Source: Ctenosaura bakeri
Lineage: Eukaryota > Chordata > Lepidosauria > Squamata > Iguanidae
DNA length: 64,000 nt
Assembly (NCBI GenBank): GCA_948474755.1
Contig: CAOLHI010000930.1
Span: 248,001-312,000 of the forward strand
Direction of reading: 5' to 3'
The translations under genes and the position numbers were made by a program. Shown here piece by piece: positions 45,763 to 58,246 of this stretch (its first letter is position 1; each line of letters starts with the position of its first letter). Below the pieces are notes generated by a model that saw nothing but the letters and a program-made list of their open reading frames with translations, ran no database searches and was not told the DNA's origin.

Positions 45763-47629
45763 CTACAGGAAAAGAAAGACATCAATTAAGTTCTAAGTTA
45801 TATACCAAGTTATACACATTCCAGTATTCTAGTATAACAAGTGACATTCAGAATAGTGTGGTGTAATATACCTGAATGTTGAGTGCATATAAGTTTACAC
45901 TACAAGTAGGCCTGATATTAAATTTCCAAGCCATTATATGTATTTATGTAGGAGAGTGGGCAAATTTTTTTGAGGTCAGGGGCAAATTTTCTATCCTTGG
46001 GACTTTCTGAGAGGATTGCACAGACTACCAAAATGCCCCCCTCCCAAAAAAAATCCCTCAAGGAGACAAAATCAGAAGTGACTGGAAATACCCTGTTTTT
46101 GAAAACTATGTATTTTGAAATGGTGCTGGTGTGTCCTTAGACATATTTAAAATGGGAATTTCTTCTCCTAGTGACTTTCGGAAGAGCAATTCACACACAG
46201 CTTGTCTTGCCTGGAAAAAAATATTCTACAACATTTTATTGCAAATGTCCTTGTTTTTCATGTAAAAAATTGAACACAGTGTTCTTTTCCACCATTATCA
46301 CTGTCGGAACATTTTAAAACCATAGATTCTTTTCTCTATCTCCTTAGTAGAAGCATCTTAAGGCTACAAACATGGCAGGAGGGGAAGCAGGAGGGGATGA
46401 AAAAAGCACTTTGATTGAATGAAAAAATGTCATTCTATCTGTTCAAGCAAGAGGACAAACAGCATTTTTTTAAAACTGAAAGGCCCACGGACAAGAAACC
46501 TATAGGCTGAAATTCCATTATGTGCATACTTGGGCGTCGTCCACCAGAATACAATGGAAGTTACTTCTAAGTAGACATTATAGGATTGTACTGTGACCAC
46601 TGAATGTAAAACAAGCAAAAACAAAACAATGTTCTATATCAGGTAATTAGGTTTTCTATTTGTTTTCAGTACTAAATGTCTGTCTTTCTGCATCTTCAAA
46701 GAAAAATGTTAATGTGAATAGATTTGGGCAAATGAAGTTTTCATCTTTGATTTCCCACACCCCCACATTTTTTTTTATTTCATAGTAAAATTTGGATCAA
46801 ATAGTAATAAGCATTAGAATATCACAAGTGGACAAAGATGCAAGAGCAAAGCATATCTCAGGGAATTGCCTTTCTGCTAAATAATGGGTGAGAAATGGGA
46901 TATTAATTCAATTACTAATAGTTTTCATGGTATGGCCACAGGCAAGTGCTGGTATTTTTTCTTTCCTATTTCTTGCACACTGCTTTGAAATTTTTAAAAA
47001 TAAAAAAAGGGAAATGTAATTAAAATCAACAAGAACAATAAATATTTTTTTAAAGTATACATCCCAGCAAACGCATCTTCCCTGTATTTTAATTTTTTGT
47101 CTTCAGAAAAATATAATAAAATATAGGCTGTATAGGAAAGAACAAAAATTAGTCTAATCTGATAGGAAGTTTTTATATCTATGTCAAAGACAACTGTATA
47201 TGTATATGGATAACTATGTTATAACAGTCATGAAGCACAGATGCTGTAATACAAATTTACAAAAACAGTGCATCGTGACATTAATTAGGATCTTTGCTAA
47301 TGCAAGGAATGAAATAAATGCTGTTTCTGTAGTGGCAAATTTCCAGTCTATACTGTACCTTTAAAAGACTAGATGCAATCAGCCTAATGCCTGGATCTCC
47401 CCTCCCTCTCATTTACTTCTTATCAATAGAGTCAGAAAACTAGTGTCCTATTTTTTTTGTTTTCCTCATTCAGCTGCTACTATATTGAATACTGGTTCAA
47501 AACAGGAGTGTAGCTATGGGGGCAAACAAATGTGGATGTTGCCCCGTGCCAAAGAATTCTGCCCCTGTTTTCCTTCAGTCTCCAAATTTCCAGCTTGAGA
47601 GTGAAACACTGAAAATAGTTCACACCTAC

Positions 47630-48240
47630 AGAATCATAGAGTTGGAAGGGGACTCATGGGTCCCTGAGTCCAACCCCCTGCTCAATGGAGGATCTCCAGC
47701 TAGAGCAGTGCTTCTTAAAACTAGGGTCTGCAGACCTCCAAGGGGCTGCAATGCTCTCCTATGGGGTCCACAAAGACTTGAAGAAATGTTATGAGCTTTT
47801 ACAGTTAAAATAAAAAGAAAATGAATGAATGAATGAAAGACCAACAGATAAATAGTCATATACTGATGTCAAAGAGCACTGTATGAAGTTTCATTACAGT
47901 ATCTCAAACTTTTCAAAAAATGTACTCAACATTTGCTACTTAGCAAAAAATGTACTCAACATTTGCTACTTCTGAACATAGTGAGAATCTGCAAGTGAAT
48001 GATGCTGAGTGGCTGAGAGAAAGCATGTGATATTTCTTGCCATCACACGTACATTACGAAGCCGCCTTGAGGTAAGTCTTGGTGGCCCATGGCAACAAAA
48101 GATATTTAAAGAGTCCATGGTAAAGAAAAGATCAAGAACTGCTGAGTTAGAGCATCTCCAGCAGGTAGCTGTCCAGCCTCTTTTTGATGTCCAAAGACCT
48201 TTTATATTTGCTGTGTTCTCATCCTCTTGGTAATTTTGCC
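47630..48240 (-). mobile_element. CR1 3' end split by a hAT insertion
   Basis: 'agaatcatagagttggaagg' and 'gagtccaaccccctgctcaa' lie left of 47706. The CR1 resumes after 48152 with 'catctccagcaggtagctgt' and 'ccagcctctttttgatgtcc'. The two halves rejoin when the element between them is removed. Confidence 0.8.
47706..48144. mobile_element. Non-autonomous hAT element with 8-bp TSD
   Basis: Left terminus CAGTGCTTCTTAAAACTAGG; right terminus, reverse-complemented, CAGCAGTTCTTGATC. It is flanked by AGCTAGAG (47698-47705) and AGTTAGAG (48145-48152), an 8-bp duplication with one difference. Related to the element at 18676-19440. It contains a 30-bp tandem duplication (about 47913-47972). Confidence 0.82.
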
Positions 48241-50077
48241 TGCTCCTTGCTTTGAAGATGCCTAAACTGTATTTCTAAAAGCTCAGCTGAAGTTTTAAGT
48301 TACTGCCATGCTATAAATTTGGAAATTGAAAGAGAGCTTCATTTTGGGAAGGTAGAATTTTTATTGAAGGAGTAATGCCCTTATTTTCCCCCCTCCAGTT
48401 ACATCCCCACATCAAGACCAATACATTGTTGTACTTTTTCTCATCTTTAGAGCCAACCTAAAGAAAGGTGGAAGATAGGAAATGAAGGCAAAACAGAAAA
48501 TCTCCCAACCCATGTTTCTACTATAAGAAAAATAAGGTAGGAACAACTGAATCTCTTTTAGAGGCCCCAAGCCTTTGGCTACTTTTTTTAATAGGATAAC
48601 AGTTGACAAAGATGAGAAAGAAAAAGTGATGATTTTTTTTTAAAAAAGGTTAATTCCTCTGTTCTGGGCAACCTGAAAAAATGATCAGATGGACATGTCT
48701 AAAGAAAAGAACATTTTGTAACATGACTTTTGAGGGCCAACAGTTCTCTGCATTCAGGATGATTCCACAGTAGGTATGTAATCAAACTGCTCTTCACTTT
48801 ATGAAAATGAGTGAACTGGAATTTGCATTTAATGACATTTAAATAAATTGATTGCTTAGACCAGGGGTTGGGAAACTTCAGCTTTAAGTTTTGAAGGCTT
48901 GTAAGGGTTCTCGCCCCATTTTGGGTATATTTCCATTTTTATAAAATGCCTTGGCACTCTTTAGGAGGCATGTCTGGGTTTTTTTCTGTGTGTGTGTGTG
49001 TGTGTGTTTTAGAGAGTGAAGGGGGCCATTTAGCCTGTTTTTAGTCCCAGGAAAATATTAAAACACCACCACCAAGGAAGTAGACCAGAAAGATGTGACT
49101 TTTGGTTTACTTCCTTGTTTAAAAAGCCCACCCCACTGCCCAGGGGTGCAGTAAAAATATGACAATCCTGCTCAGCATGAAATTAAATTTTGAAAGGTCA
49201 CAGGAGTGTTACAGTGACTATAATACTCCAAGTTCTGGTGTGGGGCATGTATACCCCTTGGTTCTAGGATAGTTGAAATTGTAGTAGACAATGAGACTTT
49301 GACACTGAAGCTTAAGCCTGGAAACTTATTATTTCTTCTTGGTTTGTCCCTCAGTGCTGTAAAAAGATGATAACAAAAACAAATAAGGGCAACTAAGTGC
49401 TGTTATGTGAGGCAGAAAATGTCCTAAAATCTCTAGATAAAACTAGGGAGCCCAATATCTTAAATGTATACACAATGAACTTTTGCCCATCATATTATAC
49501 AGAAAATAAGCTGTGAATCAGAGTCACAAGTTTCCATAATTTGAAAACCTTCAAGTTATCAACTGAAAACTTTTCCTACAGTTGGAAATAGAAGACCACT
49601 GATGAGTCTGGAATTTATTTGTCAATTATTAATTACTGAAATCTTTTGACTCCCACCTTAAGTGGGAGTGTTTAATGGTCAGTATCATATTTACTAAATA
49701 AATATGCTGGTAATTCAGATATATTAACCGGATGGGCCACATATTATTATTTCATGCACCTTCTATCTCCACCTAATTTCAAAAGACAGCTCAGGAAGCA
49801 ACTTGTTTCAATCTCTGTCTTTTTGTCTAAAAAGAGACGGCTCATAGAGACAGGTTTTTATATTTTTTTCAATGGGGTGACAGGCAGAGAGATAAAAAGG
49901 GACACTCCATCTACTGATGGCTTCAGCCCCAACATTGCTGGCATACAGCCCCCTTGACAGAAAAATGTTTCCTAGTTTTGAATCATCAATTTTGAAACAG
50001 GGGAGAGTGTTAAAATTCTATTTTGAAGAATTTTGAATTGAAAATTGAACGGAGGGAGGGAGGGTAGAGAGGGAGTG

Positions 50078-50360
50078 GGCTTGTTTTCTGCTGCTCCAGA
50101 GACTAGGACAAGGAGCAATGGATTCAAACTGCAGGAAAGGAGATTCCACCTGAACCTCAGGAAGAACTTCCTGATGGTCAGGGCTGTCCGGCAGTGGAAT
50201 ATGCTGACTCGGAGTGCAGTGGAGTCTTCTTCTTTGGAGGTTTTTAAGTAAAGGCTGGACGGCCATCTGTCGGGAGTGCTTTGAGGGTGTTCCTGCATGG
50301 CAGGGGGTTGGACTGGATGGTCCCTGTGGTCTCTTCCAACTCTACATTTCTATGATTCTA
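50078..50360 (+). mobile_element. CR1 LINE 3' end, well preserved
   Basis: Ordered blocks 'gcttgttttctgctgctcca', 'gagcaatggattcaaactgc', 'aggaagaacttcctgatggt', 'cagtggaatatgctgactcg', 'ttctttggaggtttttaagt', 'ggcagggggttggactggat' and the end 'ctatgattcta'. Of the copies in this window it is among the least diverged. Confidence 0.9.
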
Positions 50361-52537
50361 CTAACCAACATCTTGGGTTGCATCTCATGCATTACTACAG
50401 CCAAAATAAGCTCCTACTTATTTATTGATTATTTGTCATCCACCTCAAATTTCCCTCATGAGACCTGGTATGTTGAGGATGCTGCTGCAGCTGTAACTCT
50501 CTGTGCCCATGACAATAATACTAAACATACTCCAGTAATTATGTATCAAACCAGGACTACTGCATGGAAAGCATTTTTTTATCTGTTTGTTCTATTTTTA
50601 CACTTAGCTAAACATGAAGAGAGAATTTTCTCAAGTGCCGAAGGAAATTGCACCTCAGAAGGAAATTAGAAGGGCAAAAACATAGAAAATGGAAGGATGA
50701 ATGGAAGTTTTTTGTGCTTTCCAGTCATCTAAAAACCGCTTTGAGGATCTCTGTCTAACCTCTGTTTGAAATGAATTTTTTTCTAGACTCATGTTGTTGG
50801 CTTCAAATATACATGAGGGGTGTTAGAGGATCCTCAATTGCCCTCTCATTAGCGTAACTAATAAGAATATTGATTGACTCTTCTATTGACAGATTATATG
50901 AATAACCTCTGTACTGTCAACTTCTGTATGAAACTATTATTGCTGAAATTGGGAGTTCATTTGTTACTTGTTTGTGAACATTATGATAGTTACACACTGC
51001 TCTGTTCTCCCAGACAGCTGACGGAAGAGTTAGATAAGAAATAACAAGTAGTCAGTCTTAAGTGAAATACTGATCTTGCTGATATATGTTTTATTCTGCT
51101 TTCCTAATCGAGAAAATACTATAAAAACGTGAAACTTGAAGACTAAAGTTATCCTTATGGATCATTACTGCTAGTAGGCTGGACTGAACGCAGTTCTGAT
51201 TATCATTGGGATCCTCTGGCCAAAGAAAACTCTTTTGTTTGTTTTATTGTATTGCATACTTTGCATTCTGTGTTGCTGCCTCACTTCCTACCTGGTTTCA
51301 GAGCTCATCCCAGCTCCGTGTCTAACCCGTTCGGATACGGTGGGTACAAGATTTCGACCTGCTCACAATGTGAATAAAAATAAGAGAAATCTTTTTCTGG
51401 CAAGAAAACCATGTTCTTATCATTCAGTGATAAGAACACTGTTTAGGTCTTGACAATGGATATAAAATTTTCTGTTTGGATGCTACCAGTATGTACCTGG
51501 AAAGGAGGAGAACTATTTGTATGCCAAGTCAGGCCAGTATACCTGCTTGCCAGTGTTATCGTATTCTTCCTGGTTGTATAAAAACCATTGCAGGAGCAGT
51601 TGTATACCTGTATTTTATTTTTAAAAATTATACTCTGTCCTTCAGGTTTACACTTCCTAGGATGCCTTACAAGCACACAAACATAAAGCAATCAATGGAT
51701 AAAAGAAAAAAAAAAGGAATACTTTCAAAAACTCAAAGCTGGCAAAAAAAAAGTCTGGAAAAACTAAATGTCACTCAGCCCTTGTAAAATACTGGATTTC
51801 GCCATTCTAGGTATCATAAATTGTGCCTGCTGTCCTTCCACTCCTGGACACTCTTCTTGACTACATTGTTCTGTCATTGCACCTTGTTTTATGTTGTATG
51901 TTTTATTTCACTGTAAGACCTATTCAAGCAAATAAAATGTTTTTAAAAGCTGAAAAAAATAAATATAAACAGGTTATGTTTGGAGGTTTTCCTATTCCTT
52001 ATTTGATTATATATGATATGCTATTCCAGTTAAACCCATCAATGACACTGTCTTTCCATCATGGTGGGTTTGCATGCTCCTGTGAAGCAAGAGGATATGA
52101 CCTCCCATGTCAGACAGGCTTTTGCTGAGGAGCCAGATTAAATGTGCCAACAGCTGCTGGAAGGCAGCAGCAGTAGGGAGTGACACTGGCAGAAGATTTC
52201 TCAGAGACAATGGCAGTGGCACCACAGCTAGTTTGTATTGCACAGGAGGAGGCGTGGTAAACCTCTTTTGAATGTCTTTTATAACTAAAACCCTATGATG
52301 AGACAATCTAAAATGAAACACTAGTGCCAGAAGATGAAACACCCAGGTCAGATGGCATTCAAGGAACTACTAGGGTAAGCAGACAACAACAACTATTAGC
52401 TCTGTGGCTAATGATATAAGCCAAAAGGACATTCACCTGTTGACATGCTCAGAGGTGAAATGAAAGCCTTAAGATGCACAACACACATTATGGAAACATG
52501 GGAAGTGAGAAGCACAAATGAGAGGAAACTAGACATA

Positions 52538-52943
52538 GGCCATTTCTGCACAACAGGGCTCCAGCAAGTCCTTCCCTTGCAGCCCTGGCAAGGAAGGGAG
52601 CATTCCAGGACAACTCTCCTCTGTACCTCACTGGGTCACTGTGGAGGGGAGTGCACTGGCCCTGTCTCTTCCCTTCCACAGCACAGCCGGGCACTTGCCA
52701 TTACTGCATTGGAAAGGGAGTTGTTGCCAGCACGCTTCTACCCTTTTTCCATGGCTGGGAAGGGTGGCAGTGCTGCACAATGGTAGGTGTAAAACAGATG
52801 TTTTCTGTTTTGCAAATATCATGTGTGTGCCACTTGGGGAAAAGATGGCAGCAGGCTGGTGATGACATTGTGTAGAAGCACTACAGGCTGACCACTGCCA
52901 TCCTGGCCCCACAGCGGCACATTCCCCTTGTGCAGAAAGGGCC
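52538..52943. mobile_element. MITE with GGCC...GGCC ends and ATA duplication
   Basis: Left end GGCCATTTCTGCACAACA; right end CCTTGTGCAGAAAGGGCC. It is flanked by ATA at 52535-52537 and 52944-52946. It shares the ends and internal 'ttttctgttttgcaaa' with 30185-30570. Harbinger affiliation is inferred. Confidence 0.7.
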
Positions 52944-53926
52944 ATAGTAAAATAAGAAATGGAATGAATAAACACTGCATTATTTGGCATGAGTGAGCTA
53001 AACTGGACAGAAGTGGGACATTTTCAGACAGATAATTACGCAGTGTTTTCCTCAAGAAATGAAAATCTAAGAAGAAATGGGATGGCATTAATAGTGATGA
53101 GAGATGTAGCAAAAGCAGTCAAAAGATATGCAAAGTCTGACTGAATCATATCAGTGAGACTTCAGAGACAACCTATCAATATAAACATAATCCAAGTTTA
53201 GTCTCAACTACAGTAGCAGAAGAAGAAACTGGAAGATTCTATGCTGGAGTACAAGAAGAAGTTTATCACACACCAAAACAAGACAAATAGGTGATTGGAA
53301 TACAAAAACAGGAAACTAGGTAGAATCAACAATTGTAGGAAAATTTGCTCTAGGATCGAGAAATGAAGCAGGAGAGTGACTGACTGAATTTTGCAAGGAA
53401 GGTAGAAGACAATAGGAAAGAGGACTGGATTACAGATGGATAGACTCAACCAAGGAAGTCACAGCCCTGAGTCTGCAGGGCCAGATCAGGGTTGTCGATG
53501 ACAGAGTGACCTGGAGGTATTTCATTCAAAGAGTCATCATAAGTTGAAGTTGACTTGATGGCAATGAACAACACCAATTCTGGTTCAAACAAAAAAAAAT
53601 AGTATTGAAGAGGATAAAAATATAATTGGAATTCAAGTGAAAAGTTAAGAATTGCTTTTATAGAGAGATTACTATGAAATATGGAAAGAGAAATTATTAT
53701 TATACAACACTTATTTCTAATGGATAAACCATTGTCCTTGGAACAGATTCTGAAAAAGCTATGTGATATCCAATTAGGATAGTTTCAAAAAACACAAATT
53801 TAGTCTTTTACTAATTATACATGTGAGCACTTTGGAGTCCCAAGGAGATTGATTTGTTGTGAATCTGCATGTCCTTCCCCCTCTCACCAATTAGAGAGCT
53901 GGCATCTCATTTATATAAAGATATGT

Positions 53927-54461
53927 AGTCCTCCCTCTACATTTGTAGGTTTGACCTTCGCAAATTTGATTATTCATAAGCCTGTGTGCCTTCCTCCTTT
54001 CTCCTCCTTCCATTCCCTTGTGTTTTGCCAGGCACAAAGAAGGGAGGCAAACGCACCCAGGAAAAAAGGAAGGGAAAGGAGGGAGGAAATGCACACACAT
54101 TCTCCCCCCTGGGCCCCCCCTCCTGTTCCCATGCATTTGGCCCTGGCAGGAGAATGTGCGCCAAGGCAAAATGTAAAAGAATGGGGTAGGAGCTTGTGGC
54201 AGGAGAACTTAGCCCGAGGCAAAACGCAAAGGAATGGGGGGGGGAGTTGAGGCCTTCCTTTTCCCCTCTGGAGTTCCCCTTCCAATTCCCATGCATTTTG
54301 CCCTGGTGTGGAGAAAGCACACTGAGACAAAACTCAAGAGAATGGGGGGAGGGCCCCAGAAAGGAATGAGAGGGGGAGTGTGGGGGTGTTATTATTCATG
54401 GTTTTTCCATTTTTGTGGGGTTTCTGCACCACAAACCCTCACAAAAGTAGAGGGGTTACTG
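53927..54461. mobile_element. Tigger/pogo-like MITE with GC-rich internal repeats
   Basis: Flanked by TA (53925-53926 and 54462-54463). The left end reads TGTAGTCCTCCCTCTACATT; the right end, reverse-complemented, reads CAGTAACCCCTCTACTTTTG. Both fit the known Tigger-type pattern of CAGT-A-CCC-CTCT. The interior repeats a unit containing 'caattcccatgcatttt.gccctgg' and 'ggcaaaa..aaaagaatgggg' several times, producing spurious long frames on both strands. Confidence 0.65.
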
Positions 54462-54689
54462 TAACTGAAGAATTATATGGTGGGGAAATTTTTCAAGGAT
54501 ACTGTGGGAGCTTAACCTTAATATTTCTATTTGAGAAGCATAGTTGGCCAAATTAAATAGGAAAAAAGGATGGAGGAATCTAGCAGCATCTTTAATAGGA
54601 ACTTTTGTGAATATTATGCTAGTTCTTCAGATGCAATACAGAGAGATATTAAAACCTCAGTTATTAAGTATATTTATGCAGTTATAGGA

Positions 54690-55330
54690 GTGGGATAGAA
54701 TCTAACAGGATCCAGAAAGATGCAAATTGTGACCCCACACTAAATTTTCAAAGGGCTGAGTGAGTTGATACAGGTTTTTGAAATCTCTACTGTGGTCAGT
54801 TAGTATGGACATGTGAAAGCAATAAGTCACCTCACCAAAAGTCAGTTTGCTTGGGGTCAATCTTTCTCTGAGGAGATTCCTTTTATACATGCAGATCTGA
54901 CTCATGAAACCATTATCTTTGTCCATACTTTTGGTAATGGATTAAACTTTGTGAATATAGTTCAGTTTGGCTGTTTCTATTTCTAGTTTTCCTTTGTAAT
55001 TTCCCTGTTCAAGAACTGTGACTTGTGAATCTCATATAGTATGTCCAGGAAGGCTGAAATGCTCTGCAACTGGTTTTTTGGATATTGCCATTTCTAATGT
55101 AAGTTCTGTGTCCATTTATCTTTTTCCACAGGGAGTGTAGTGTTTGTCCAATGTATAGTGTAGAAGGACATTATGGACATAGGATGATGTATATCACATT
55201 GGAGGATGGACAAATATGCACCTCTGAGAATGTGGGTGATATTATTAGCCCCTAGAATATGCTTCCAGAGTGGATATGAGGACACAGTTAGCATCTAGGT
55301 TTATGGCAGGGTTTTATCCCTGTATTAACT
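54690..55330 (-). mobile_element. Penelope-like retroelement fragment with GIY-YIG endonuclease
   Basis: The minus-strand conceptual translation gives S-S-N-V-I-Y-I-I, then P-S-T-L-Y-I-G-Q-T-L (Y-I-G at about 55141-55155), then I-N-G-H-R-T-Y-I-R-N-G-N. This is the GIY-YIG arrangement (VxYII...LYIGQT..L..RINGHR) at the C-terminus of Penelope-like ORFs. Several frameshifts and stops occur. The region downstream to about 54700 holds the element's 3' remnants. The upstream RT part is not recognised. Confidence 0.7.
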
Positions 55331-55519
55331 CCGATGTTATCTGTCTTGTGAGCTAAAATATGGCCAATACCACCTTATAAATTAATATTAGCCTTTTACA
55401 GGGAAAGTGTATGAAATACTATTCATAGGTGGCATTTAACACTGGTTAAACATCTCAAAATAAATAGCAACATTTCACAGTGTTGTTGGAGAGGTTGTGG
55501 TGCAACTGGAACAACAGAT

Positions 55520-55860
55520 CACATGTTATTTTCTGTGCAGAAAAAAAACTATAATTGGGGATTTGTTCTGAGTGTAATCCACACATATTTGTTTTGCATA
55601 GAAAACAGAATTTTCTGTGCAGAAAACAGTATTTTCTGCATCGGAATTAATATTTCTGTGTTGAAATATTGTTTTCTTTGCCCCTCAAAAAACAACCACA
55701 AGTAAATTTTGTACAGAATAATTCCCAATTACAGAAAACTGCACAGAAAACATTTTTTGCACATAAATTAATTTCTGTGTTGACATATTATGCTCCATGC
55801 AAAAAATGCTGTTTTCTGCACAAAACAACCATGTGAAAATCTTGCGCAGAATAAGTCCTA
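55520..55860. repeat. Cluster of TTTTCTGTGCAGAAAA-type palindromic words
   Basis: At least six variants of 'ttttctgtgcagaaaa' (including 'ttttgcatagaaaa', 'ttttctgcacaaaac', 'gtacagaata') are spaced by 25-60 bases. The same word builds the hairpin at 43121-43265. The family is unknown to me. Confidence 0.6.
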
Positions 55861-57387
55861 AGTTGCAAATAGCCTTTGATAACTACATGGCTTTTGAAGA
55901 CTTTCTTACAAGGGGAAGAAAAGTGCTGAAATTATTCACTATTACCTTCAAAAAGAAATTTGGTGAAGAATTACATTTGTAGAGAAGAGGAAATTGCTGA
56001 CTGTTTCTCAAATACCTAGCCTCTGGGGGAGCAGTGTAGTCAAGGCAACAATGGAGACTGGTAACTCTTATGTCAGTGGGGCAGTGAATTCCTTCCAGGT
56101 TGTATCACGTACTTTAAAGGACCTATCTAAAATCCTTTACCCAAAAATAGCTACAGTGCCTTGGATATCTCCTTTAAATTCAGACTAAAACAAGAGAATG
56201 GATTCACCATGATATTGATATCAAGGTGAAAAACACCATAGGAGTTCTGGTTTGAACAATAACCTGGTTTATTTTGTGGCAAAGGCATTCATCCAAGCCA
56301 GACCTCCTATGCTGCCTGGGTTTCACAAAACCTGGAAGCCAGACATATTGGGAATGGGTAGCACAGAGCTTACAGCTTTTCCTACTATTAGCATTAGAAT
56401 TTTTTCATTCTTTCCCTTCAGCACAGCCAAATCCCAGACCATGCTTGTTACTAGAGAGTATTCTTAAAAAAAAAAGAAAAAAAAGAAAACACTCATTCAG
56501 TACTAATTATTCTGGTCTGTGTGAAATATATAAATAATAAGATGTATGATGACAATTAGTTAAAAGTGAAAATACCTGAAAACATAACAAGGCATACTTC
56601 CACTAACTAGAAGCACAACATTCTTTATAAACTCACATCCTCTTGGTTTTCTGTTTTGTTTTGAAAAAGCAAATTTGGGGCAGCTTTTTCAATTATTTCA
56701 ATATGGGGATATGAAAAGGTAGAAAGGTAGTATTTTACTGGAAAGATCTCATTTGTTCCGAAGTTGGATAGAGAAAGAGGAAAACACACATCATGACAAA
56801 ACCACAGCAGTCTTACCATGTGAGTGTTGGCTGTCATTAGCTGAGGATAGGAAGAGAAGCAAGTAGCAAAAAAGGGGAAAAAAAGCAAGACACAAATAAA
56901 ATAGACCACATAAATGTTAACATGCAAATAAAAAGCTGAAGGACCTTAAAATTATATTCAGTGTCACTTAACAAGTACATACAGAAATGCTTTGAATGGA
57001 TGTATGTTGTTATCTTTGTTCTCTTCAAATTAACTATGATGCTTGTTACTACATCATCTGAATGTCCATTTCTTTACATGGGAAGATATGAATAAATCAA
57101 ACAGTTGAAAATACAAAGTATGTGTTGATGGCAAAATGAACCACATTAATGATATATGGCTCACAGAAGAAACTTAACTGTACTGTCATTACTTACTGTA
57201 ATTCAATTTAATATCTATTTTATTATATTTATATAGAATACCCAAGTTTTGGGGGCAGGTCATAAAGATTTTAAAACAAATATTAAAATCTAAAAAAAAG
57301 CATAAAATAATAAATAATGGCCTATAATATTCAGCAACAGAGAGGAATAAAAACAAGTTTGTAGCACCACTCAAATAGGACAACAGT

Positions 57388-57742
57388 GGCTGTGCTTACA
57401 TATGATAAACCAGGATTCCTGGCTTATCCTTGTTTACTATGAATTACCTGTTATTGATACGTACTGCTTGTTGATCTCACTTGCTCTCTTCTGAGGAAAG
57501 GGTAAAATTAGCCAGGAAGATACAGGTTACTATCCTTGTTTATTGCTCCCAAACAAACTAGTATTTGCAAGACAACAAGGGTTTGCTCCTGTCTTACAAA
57601 TCCTGGCTTTAGGAAGAACAACAAACCAGGGTTTGACTCCTGGTAACTTTTACTGTCTTGCAGGAATGGGCTGCAAACACTAGCACAAAACTCATCCAAG
57701 GGAGGCTAATAATCCTAGATCTCTTTATGTGTAAACACAGCC
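57388..57742. mobile_element. Inverted-repeat MITE (GGCTGTG ends)
   Basis: Left end GGCTGTGCTTACATATGATA; right end, reverse-complemented, GGCTGTGTTTACACATAAAG. Internal 'aaccaggattcctgg' and 'aaaccagggtttgactcctg' repeat. No clear target duplication. Confidence 0.5.
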
Positions 57743-58110
57743 ATTGGATTTAAAAGGCAGTCTTAAGATAACAAGAGAGAAAAAGAAAAGCTTCTACTGT
57801 TGCCACAATGACCAAGCAAGGCCAGGCAAGGATCTATCAATAGGGCTGTCTACAGCCAAGATTTAAGGCCCTTGCACTAGTAGCCAGATGCCTTGCTTCA
57901 TTTGGTAGGGGCAAAATCAGGAACTCTGAACTGAGTATTTGCTACAGCAAATTGAGACTATTCCCTCTCAATTTACAAAAAAACTGAAATGTTTTCCACT
58001 TACAAATAACCACATTAACTAGAGTAAGCTTATGAAATACCAAATTATATTTAATGAGTAAAAAAAGAAATATAAATAACATTTATTTTTAATAATATCT
58101 AGATACCAAC

Positions 58111-58246
58111 CTGTCCATTGCTGGTCACAGTTGAGTTGTCAAACAAGAAATAGGCACCAAAGAAAAAGACCACAGCATCAAATACTCCCAAGAATGTCCA
58201 GTAAATGAATACACACCAGCGTAAATGGGCATTCTTGGCAACATCC
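58111..58246 (-). CDS. ATP11A: ATP11A exon: TM7 and following loop
   Basis: The acceptor 'cattattcag' ends at 58247 and the donor CAG|GTTGGT begins at 58110. One base completes Arg, then come 45 codons: D-V-A-K-N-A-H-L-R-W-C-V-F-I-Y-W-T-F-L-G, V-F-D-A-V-V-F-F-F-G-A-Y-F-L-F, D-N-S-T-V-T-S-N-G-Q. The hydrophobic part is TM7. N-S-T is a potential N-glycosylation sequon in the extracytosolic loop between TM7 and TM8, where P4-ATPases contact CDC50 subunits and lipid. Ends in phase 0. Confidence 0.94.

Larger units (their letters stand above)
45763..58110 (-). other. ATP11A: Large ATP11A intron (12.3 kb)
   Basis: Connects the exon ending T-S-N-G-Q with the one starting M-F-G-N-W, which are adjacent in the protein, so no coding exon is missing here. 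It is packed with repeats listed separately: CR1 fragments, a hAT element, Harbinger-like and Tigger-like elements, a Penelope-like fragment and simple repeats. A hAT-like terminus 'caggggttgggaaacttcag' also occurs at about 48863. Confidence 0.8.

Noticed and set aside
53849..54330. Several overlapping frames over 100 codons on both strands
   Set aside because: They are produced by GC-rich internal repeats of the Tigger-like element.
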